Source: an uncultured Oscillospiraceae bacterium (GTDB taxonomy: Bacteria; Bacillota; Clostridia; Oscillospirales; Acutalibacteraceae). Taken from it: a stretch of DNA of 10,192 bases. Below, in pieces: positions 5,439-10,192 of this stretch. Numbering within the stretch: position 1 is the stretch's first letter; the number at the start of each line of letters is the position of its first letter. The translations under genes were made by a program, and so were the position numbers. The stretch is from assembly GCA_900549675.1 (NCBI GenBank), contig URPG01000048.1:1-10192 (forward strand). The letters run 5' to 3'. Under the pieces are notes generated by a model. It worked only from the letters and a program-made list of their open reading frames with translations, was not told the DNA's origin and did not search any database.

Positions 5439-7277
5439 ATGGCAAAAACAATCGGAATCGACTTAGGTACAACCAATTCATGTGTAGCAGTTATTGAAGG
5501 CGGAGAACCCGTCGTTGTAACAAATGCAGAGGGCGCTAGAACCACACCATCTGTTGTTGCTTTTGGCAAAAATGGAGAAAGAATGGTGGGGCATATTGCT
5601 AAACGTCAAGCAATTACAAACCCTGAAAAGACAATTGCCTCTATTAAAAGAGAAATGGGAACTTCTTATAAAGTAACCGTTGACGGCAAAAATTATACTC
5701 CTCAAGAAATTTCCGCTATGATTTTGCAAAAATTAAAAGCAGATGCAGAGGCTTATTTAGGTGAACCAGTCACTAGTGCTGTTATCACGGTTCCCGCTTA
5801 TTTTACAGATGCACAGCGTCAGGCAACCAAAGACGCCGGTAAAATTGCCGGTCTGGAAGTTAAAAGAATTATTAATGAACCTACTGCGGCTGCTCTTTCT
5901 TACGGTGTTGACAAAGATGCTGAGCAAAAGGTTATGGTATACGACTTGGGCGGCGGTACATTCGACGTTTCCATTATTGAAATGGGCGATGGTGTTCAAG
6001 AAGTTTTAGCGACAGCCGGTAACAATCGTTTGGGCGGAGATGACTTCGATAAAAGAATTATGGACCATATTATCAGTACTTTTAAAATGACAGAAGGCGT
6101 TGATTTAAGTACCGATAAAATGGCTATGCAGCGTATTAAAGAAGCAGCAGAAAAAGCAAAAATCGACCTTTCCGGTATGACAACAACTGAAATTAATCTG
6201 CCCTTTATCACAGCAGACGCCACAGGTCCCAAGCATTTGGAAATGACCCTAACCCGAGCTAAATTCAATGAATTGACGGCTGATTTGGTAGAAGCAACAA
6301 TGGTACCGGTTCGTCAAGCTTTAAAGGATTCAGGTCTGAGCATCAATGATATCAATAAGGTTTTGCTGGTTGGCGGTTCTTCCCGTATTCCCGCAGTGCA
6401 AGAGGCGGTTAAGAACTTTATTGGAAAAGAACCCTTTAAAGGAATTAATCCTGATGAATGTGTTGCTATCGGCGCTGCTATTCAAGCCGGTGTTTTAGGC
6501 GGTGAAGTACAGGGCTTGCTGCTTTTAGATGTAACCCCACTTTCACTCGGTGTTGAAACCATGGGTGGTGTCATGACCAAAATCATCGAGAGAAATACAA
6601 CGATTCCAACTAAGAAAAGTCAAATTTTCTCTACCGCTGCTGATGGCCAAACACAGGTTGAAGTGAATGTTCTGCAAGGTGAACGTGAATTTGCAAGAGA
6701 TAATAAGCAATTAGGTTTGTTTAAACTTGACGGTATTGCTCCGGCACCTAGAGGCATTCCTCAAATTGAAGTTACTTTTGATATTGATGCTAACGGTATT
6801 GTCAATGTTTCCGCAAAAGATTTAGGTACCGGTAAAGAACAGCATATTACCATTACCTCCAGCACCAACATGAGCAAAGAGGATATTGAAGCTGCGGTAC
6901 AGGCCGCAGAGAAATTTGCAGAAGAAGACAAAAAACGCCGTGAAGAGGTTGATACCAAAAACAATGCCGAAAACCTCTGCTATACGGCCGAAAAGCTGAT
7001 TACTGACAGTGGCGATAAGATAGATGAAACAGATAAAAATGAGATTAATACAAAGGTAACAGCCTTAAAAGAAAAAATTGCAGGTTCAGATTTAGAAGCC
7101 ATCAAGGCATCTATGGAAGATTTACAGAAAACGGTCTATGCAGTCAGCGAAAAGCTTTATAAAGCAAATGCTCCGCAAGGTACTCCTAACGTAAATGTTG
7201 ACCCGTCACAAGCAAACGGTCAAGTGCCGCCGGCAGACGGAGAAGTCTATGACGCTGATTTCAAGGATGTTGAATAA
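5439..7277 (+). CDS. dnaK: Chaperone protein DnaK (Hsp70)
   Basis: DnaK is the cytoplasmic ATP-dependent chaperone that binds exposed hydrophobic segments of proteins, stimulated by DnaJ and reset by GrpE. The 612 residues equal the usual Gram-positive length. The nucleotide-binding domain shows phosphate-1 IGIDLGTTNS (5-14), phosphate-2 YDLGGGTFDVS (168-178) and the adenosine motif LVGGSSRIPA (310-319). The interdomain linker is QGLLLLDVTPLS (about 358-369). The substrate-binding domain includes TTIPTKKSQIFSTA and the helical lid follows. The protein ends in a Pro/Asn/Gln-rich tail and DADFKDVE. The segment SIKREMG-TSYKVTVDGK lacks the ~24-residue insertion found in Gram-negative DnaK. AAAGGA at 5424-5429 supports ATG 5439. 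It sits 80 nt after grpE and 67 nt before dnaJ in the CIRCE-controlled operon. Nothing abnormal is seen. Confidence 0.98.
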   Translation: MAKTIGIDLGTTNSCVAVIEGGEPVVVTNAEGARTTPSVVAFGKNGERMVGHIAKRQAITNPEKTIASIKREMGTSYKVTVDGKNYTPQEISAMILQKLKADAEAYLGEPVTSAVITVPAYFTDAQRQATKDAGKIAGLEVKRIINEPTAAALSYGVDKDAEQKVMVYDLGGGTFDVSIIEMGDGVQEVLATAGNNRLGGDDFDKRIMDHIISTFKMTEGVDLSTDKMAMQRIKEAAEKAKIDLSGMTTTEINLPFITADATGPKHLEMTLTRAKFNELTADLVEATMVPVRQALKDSGLSINDINKVLLVGGSSRIPAVQEAVKNFIGKEPFKGINPDECVAIGAAIQAGVLGGEVQGLLLLDVTPLSLGVETMGGVMTKIIERNTTIPTKKSQIFSTAADGQTQVEVNVLQGEREFARDNKQLGLFKLDGIAPAPRGIPQIEVTFDIDANGIVNVSAKDLGTGKEQHITITSSTNMSKEDIEAAVQAAEKFAEEDKKRREEVDTKNNAENLCYTAEKLITDSGDKIDETDKNEINTKVTALKEKIAGSDLEAIKASMEDLQKTVYAVSEKLYKANAPQGTPNVNVDPSQANGQVPPADGEVYDADFKDVE

Positions 7278-7301
7278 AACCGTGTAGAATCAAGTGAAAG
7301 G

Positions 7302-7328
7302 GTGCAGGGGCAAAAACTGTCTTTGCAC
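7302..7328 (+). other. RNA hairpin in the dnaK-dnaJ intergenic region
   Basis: Arms GTGCAGGGGCA (7302-7312) and TGTCTTTGCAC (7318-7328) pair over 11 positions if three G-U wobbles are allowed, with a 5-nt loop. It is followed by TTTT and then, immediately, the dnaJ ribosome binding site (TAGGAGTGA, 7331-7339). It could be a partial terminator or mRNA processing or stability element that lowers dnaJ output relative to dnaK. The function is inferred; only the pairing is seen. Confidence 0.4.
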
Positions 7329-7344
7329 TTTTAGGAGTGAATTA

Positions 7345-8478
7345 ATGGCTGATAAAAGGGATTTTTATGAGGTTTTAGGAGTATCAAAGGGTGCCTCGGA
7401 GGATGAGATAAAGAGAGCTTACCGCAAATTGGCAAAGCAATATCACCCTGATTTGCACCCGGGGGATACCAATGCAGAAGCAAAATTTAAAGAAGTAAAT
7501 GAGGCCTATGAGGTTCTTTCTGATCCTGATAAAAAGGCAAGATATGATCAATTTGGTCATGCCGGTGTTGACCCTAACTTTGGCGGCGGTCCCGGCGGGG
7601 GCGACCCTTTTGGCGGTATGGGTTTTGATTTTACGGATATTTTTGAAGGTTTTTTTGGTGGCGGAAGACGTTCCAATCCCAATGCGCCAAGGCGTGGCAG
7701 TGATATCCAAACAAGAGTAGCAATTTCTTTTGAAGAGGCTGCAAAAGGCTGTGAAAAAGAAATTACCTATCAAAAAATAGAGGTCTGTGATGATTGTCAT
7801 GGTTCGGGTGCGGCAAAAGGAACTTCTCCTAAAACTTGTTCTGTTTGTAAAGGAACAGGACAGGTCAGAATTAGTCAAAGAACTCCTTTTGGTGTCGTTC
7901 AATCAAGCCAAACCTGTTCTGCTTGCCAAGGCAAAGGAAAGACGGTTGAAAAACCTTGTCCCACTTGTGACGGCAAAGGTTTTGTGCGCCGTAAAAAACC
8001 TCTAAAAGTATCAATACCGGCGGGTATCGATGATGAGCAGATGTTAAGGGTCAGCGGTATGGGAAATGCAGGAACCAACGGGGGACCTGCAGGCGATTTA
8101 TTGGTCGCAGTCACAGTACGTCCCCATCCAATCTTTGAACGCAGAGGAAATGATGTTTGGTGTGATATGCCCATCACCTTTACACAGGCTGCTTTAGGCT
8201 GTGAAGTGGTAGTACCTACGTTGGACGGTAAAGTAAAATACACGGTTCATGCCGGTGCACAGCCGGGAGATACTTTTAAGCTTAAAGGCAGAGGGATTCA
8301 AAATATACATGGACGTTACCGCGGAGATCAATACGTGAAAATCACGGTTGAAATTCCTAAAAATCTTTCCAAACGCCAACAGGAAATTTTAAAAGAATTT
8401 GATGCTTCATCTGATGATAAAAATTATCAAAAGAAGAAAAAATTTTTCACGAAACTTAAAGAGTTGTTTGGTGAATAA
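7345..8478 (+). CDS. dnaJ: Chaperone protein DnaJ (Hsp40, class A)
   Basis: DnaJ delivers unfolded substrates to DnaK and stimulates its ATPase. The 377 residues contain all class A parts in order. The J domain (about 5-70) has the essential HPD triad at 34-36. A Gly/Phe-rich linker (about 77-112) follows. Four CxxCxGxG zinc-finger repeats lie at 148-155 (CDDCHGSG), 165-172 (CSVCKGTG), 191-198 (CSACQGKG) and 205-212 (CPTCDGKG), together binding two zinc ions. The C-terminal substrate-binding and dimerisation domains include the typical GRYRGDQYVKITVEIP. ATG 7345 is chosen over the in-frame GTG 7294 because TAGGAGTGA (7331-7339) is well placed and MADKRDFYEVLGV is the standard DnaJ beginning. 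It is the last gene of the heat-shock operon; a terminator hairpin begins on the base after its stop. Confidence 0.98.
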   Translation: MADKRDFYEVLGVSKGASEDEIKRAYRKLAKQYHPDLHPGDTNAEAKFKEVNEAYEVLSDPDKKARYDQFGHAGVDPNFGGGPGGGDPFGGMGFDFTDIFEGFFGGGRRSNPNAPRRGSDIQTRVAISFEEAAKGCEKEITYQKIEVCDDCHGSGAAKGTSPKTCSVCKGTGQVRISQRTPFGVVQSSQTCSACQGKGKTVEKPCPTCDGKGFVRRKKPLKVSIPAGIDDEQMLRVSGMGNAGTNGGPAGDLLVAVTVRPHPIFERRGNDVWCDMPITFTQAALGCEVVVPTLDGKVKYTVHAGAQPGDTFKLKGRGIQNIHGRYRGDQYVKITVEIPKNLSKRQQEILKEFDASSDDKNYQKKKKFFTKLKELFGE

Positions 8479-8515
8479 GAAAACTGTCAAGTGATTCGTT
8501 CGCTTGGCAGTTTTC
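8479..8515 (+). terminator. Rho-independent terminator of the dnaK operon
   Basis: The arms GAAAACTGTCAAG (8479-8491) and CTTGGCAGTTTTC (8503-8515) pair over 13 bp with one G-U wobble, around an 11-nt loop. The TTTT in the 3' arm and the T-rich sequence beyond (TTTATTCTTTC) serve as the U-tract. It starts directly after the dnaJ stop, so the operon here ends at dnaJ and does not continue into prmA and downstream genes as in some Firmicutes. Confidence 0.87.
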
Positions 8516-8579
8516 TGCGTTTATTCTTTCTCACAATCTACTTGCTTTTATCATAGAATGGAAAAAGTGAGGTGAGAAA

Positions 8580-8909
8580 ATGGACACTTTATTAATTATT
8601 CTTATTGTAATTTTATCCATATTGGGTTTGGTGGATTTACTTCGGCGAATTACTTTCTATATATTACAGCCGCCTAAACATCAAAAAATTCATATGTTGG
8701 TCCATCCCAAAAATGCAGAAGAATGTGAATTTCTAATTCGCAGTGCTGCTGAACGAGCTAAATGGTCAAATCTAAGCAACTCATGCCAAATTATTTGTAT
8801 CAATGAAGAATCAAACAGTGAAGTTCAGGATATTTGTGCAAGATTAACCATTGAAATTCCTTACTTAGTGGTTTCAAATTTAGATAATTTACGTTATAAT
8901 ATAAATTAA
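8580..8909 (+). CDS. Small single-pass membrane protein of unknown function
   Basis: The protein has 109 residues and I cannot assign it to a characterised family. Residues 3-20 (LLIILIVILSILGLVDLL) form one strong membrane helix near the N-terminus. A basic, amphipathic stub (RRITFYILQPPK) follows, which by the positive-inside rule puts residues ~30-109 in the cytoplasm. That domain alternates predicted strands and helices: IHMLVHP, ECEFLIRSAAERAKW, CQIICINEE, SEVQDICARL and IPYLVVSN. AGGTGA at 8570-8575 supports ATG 8580. It lies between the dnaK-operon terminator and recD2 on the same strand and may be co-transcribed with recD2. A sequence resembling a sporulation sigma-factor -10 element lies upstream (8552-8559). 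It has no link to chaperones beyond position. Confidence 0.75.
   Translation: MDTLLIILIVILSILGLVDLLRRITFYILQPPKHQKIHMLVHPKNAEECEFLIRSAAERAKWSNLSNSCQIICINEESNSEVQDICARLTIEIPYLVVSNLDNLRYNIN
8872..8900 (+). promoter_or_regulatory. Weak candidate promoter for the recD2-like gene
   Basis: A perfect TATAAT (8895-8900) lies inside the last codons of the 109-residue protein gene. It is 17 nt downstream of TTTCAA (8872-8877), a poor -35, and about 75 nt before the helicase start. It would give recD2 its own transcript. The base composition is A/T-rich, so support is modest. Confidence 0.3.
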
Positions 8910-8973
8910 GGATACTATGTTCGCATTACAATTGAATTGTTTATCAATTTAAATGGGTTATACAGGAGAAATC

Positions 8974-10192
8974 ATGGCAGAAGAAAAATTATTGCAACTT
9001 ACCGGCACGGTAGAAAAAGTTGTGTATCGGAATGACAAAAATCAATATACGGTTCTGGAAATCAATACGGGAGATGAGCTGATTACAGTAGTCGGTTCGC
9101 TTCCGTATGCCAGTGAAGGAGAGATCCTTCACGTTTATGGCACATGGACAAGTCATATGAGTTACGGAGAGCAATTTAAAGCCTCAGCTTTTGAGCATGC
9201 CCGTCCGGCCACAACGTCTGCTATGTTAAAATACCTTTCTTCCGGCGCCATAAAAGGGGTGGGCGCCGCTACAGCGAACCGAATTGTTGGTCTATTTGGC
9301 AATCAGGCATTGGAGGTTATCGAAAATGAACCGGAGCGGTTAACTCAAATCAAGGGAATTTCCAAAAAGAAAGCGATGGAAATCAGCGAAGAAATGAAGC
9401 GTGTCTATGGAATTCGTGAACTCATGACCTACTTGGCGACATACGGGGTGCGGCCTGAACAGGCAATTGCTATTTGGAAAATTTTTGGAGAAGGCTCTAT
9501 TGACTGCATTCGGGAAGACCCCTATTGTATGTGTTCGGATGAATTGGAAATCAGTTTTGCCATTGCGGACTCAATTGCACAGGAAATGGAACGCGCTGCC
9601 GATAATATGGACCGTATAAAAGCAGGTGTATTATATGTGCTGCGGCATAATTTGAACAACGGTCACACCTGCTTGCCGGCGGACAAGCTGTGTCTTACCG
9701 CTCAAAAAATGCTCGGTGTAGAACTTTCTTTTGTGCAGGATGCCGTGTATATGCTTTGTGAATCTTTTGCGTTAATCAATGAGAATTTTGAAGGACGAGA
9801 TTATCTATTCCTCCCGAAATATCATCAATGTGAAACTTATATTTCAGAACGCATGAAGTTAATGTTGAAATATCCTCCCCAAGCAATCTTTGGTGTGGAA
9901 GATGATATTGCCGCTATTGAGGCGGCAAACGGAATCAAATATGCCGAAACACAGAAAACAGCTATTCAAGCCGCAATAGAAAAAGGTGTTTTGATTTTAA
10001 CGGGCGGACCCGGAACGGGTAAAACAACGACTCTGAATGCCATTATCCAGATTTTAAAGCAAAAGGGAGAAACGGTTCTTTTGGCTGCCCCCACAGGCCG
10101 TGCCGCTAAAAGAATGAGTGAACTCACAGGAGAAGAGGCAAAAACACGGTTTGAAAGAGTGCTGATATACAAAATACGGTCTGCCCGCTTTT
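8974..10192 (+). CDS. recD2: RecD2/RecD-like DNA helicase, N-terminal part, runs off the window
   Basis: This encodes a superfamily 1B 5'-3' DNA helicase of the RecD2 type, found in bacteria with or without RecBC and linked to replication-fork and repair processes. Only 406 of the usual ~740 codons are present. The N-terminal OB-like domain includes LTGTVEKVVYRNDKNQYTVL. The helix-hairpin-helix region follows, with SSGAIKGVGAATANRIV and IKGISKKKAMEIS. Then come the middle helical domain, the Walker A motif LTGGPGTGKTTT (344-351 as GGPGTGKT, Lys350) and motif Ia LAAPTGRAAKRM (370-381). AGGAG at 8964-8968 supports ATG 8974. Family sequence is normal to Thr391, where TIHRLLE is expected; residues 392-406 do not resemble the family. 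This may be a frameshift, a low-quality sequence end or true divergence. The N-terminal assignment is firm. Confidence 0.93.
   Translation, partial: MAEEKLLQLTGTVEKVVYRNDKNQYTVLEINTGDELITVVGSLPYASEGEILHVYGTWTSHMSYGEQFKASAFEHARPATTSAMLKYLSSGAIKGVGAATANRIVGLFGNQALEVIENEPERLTQIKGISKKKAMEISEEMKRVYGIRELMTYLATYGVRPEQAIAIWKIFGEGSIDCIREDPYCMCSDELEISFAIADSIAQEMERAADNMDRIKAGVLYVLRHNLNNGHTCLPADKLCLTAQKMLGVELSFVQDAVYMLCESFALINENFEGRDYLFLPKYHQCETYISERMKLMLKYPPQAIFGVEDDIAAIEAANGIKYAETQKTAIQAAIEKGVLILTGGPGTGKTTTLNAIIQILKQKGETVLLAAPTGRAAKRMSELTGEEAKTRFERVLIYKIRSARF

Noticed and set aside
5478..6268. Several open frames antisense or out of frame within dnaK
   Set aside because: They lie entirely within conserved DnaK coding sequence and have low-complexity products without ribosome binding sites.
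7294..7344. Upstream GTG extension of dnaJ by 17 residues
   Set aside because: The extension is encoded by the intergenic hairpin, has no ribosome binding site and is not part of the DnaJ family N-terminus; ATG 7345 has a strong one.
7384..7902. 172-codon open frame on the minus strand inside dnaJ
   Set aside because: It is fully antisense to well-conserved DnaJ codons, has no ribosome binding site, and its product has no recognisable features. It reflects codon bias of dnaJ.
8928..8940. Palindrome ACAATT-G-AATTGT upstream of the recD2-like gene
   Set aside because: It is short, A/T-rich and isolated; a chance palindrome is likely and no regulator family is suggested.
10141..10192. Possible intein insertion in the RecD2-like helicase at the point where family similarity stops
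   Set aside because: Inteins begin with Cys, Ser or Ala; the first divergent residues are Arg-Phe-Glu, and no splicing-block sequence is visible.
1..10192. Search for defence systems, mobile elements, CRISPR arrays, tRNAs, riboswitches or phage genes
   Set aside because: No transposase, integrase, direct-repeat array, tRNA-like cloverleaf or nuclease/toxin gene is seen; the genes are core metabolism, chaperones and repair. The start of the purine operon, where a purine riboswitch could be, is outside the window.

Overview
The window is chromosomal housekeeping DNA from a low-to-mid GC Gram-positive bacterium, most likely a member of the Clostridia (Oscillospiraceae/Ruminococcaceae-like). Three things support this: a PurO-type IMP cyclohydrolase paired with a stand-alone AICAR formyltransferase instead of bifunctional PurH; an hrcA-grpE-dnaK-dnaJ operon behind a CIRCE operator; and a DnaK that lacks the Gram-negative insertion in its ATPase domain. 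Strong purine-rich Shine-Dalgarno sites precede most genes. I see no mobile element, CRISPR array, tRNA, rRNA or phage gene.

Layout. Positions 1-2605 (+) are the 3' end of a purine biosynthesis operon: the last 45 codons of IMP cyclohydrolase, an AICAR formyltransferase gene split into two frames, and intact purD. A long perfect hairpin (2606-2644) closes this operon and also the convergent gene on the minus strand, which encodes a lipoprotein of unknown function (2713-3342). A divergent intergenic region (3343-3624) follows, with a lipoprotein promoter on the minus strand and the heat-shock promoter plus a perfect CIRCE on the plus strand. Positions 3625-8478 (+) hold hrcA, grpE, dnaK and dnaJ, ended by a hairpin terminator that abuts the dnaJ stop codon. 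After that come a 109-residue single-pass membrane protein of unknown function (8580-8909) and the first 406 codons of a RecD2-type helicase gene, which runs off the right edge.

How they work together. The purine genes supply GAR synthetase (PurD) and the last two steps to IMP (AICAR to FAICAR to IMP). The heat-shock genes form the DnaK chaperone cycle (DnaK ATPase, DnaJ co-chaperone, GrpE nucleotide exchange factor) plus HrcA, the repressor that binds CIRCE and so controls its own operon.

I did not find a convincing new biological system. The observation most worth checking is the AICAR formyltransferase gene: an apparent 13-nt deletion splits it into two frames. The frames meet at an ATGA stop/start overlap, and a canonical -1 slippery heptamer (A AAA AAC) lies in the overlap region in the correct phase to rejoin them. 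The second point is an abrupt loss of RecD2 family sequence over the last ~15 codons of the window.
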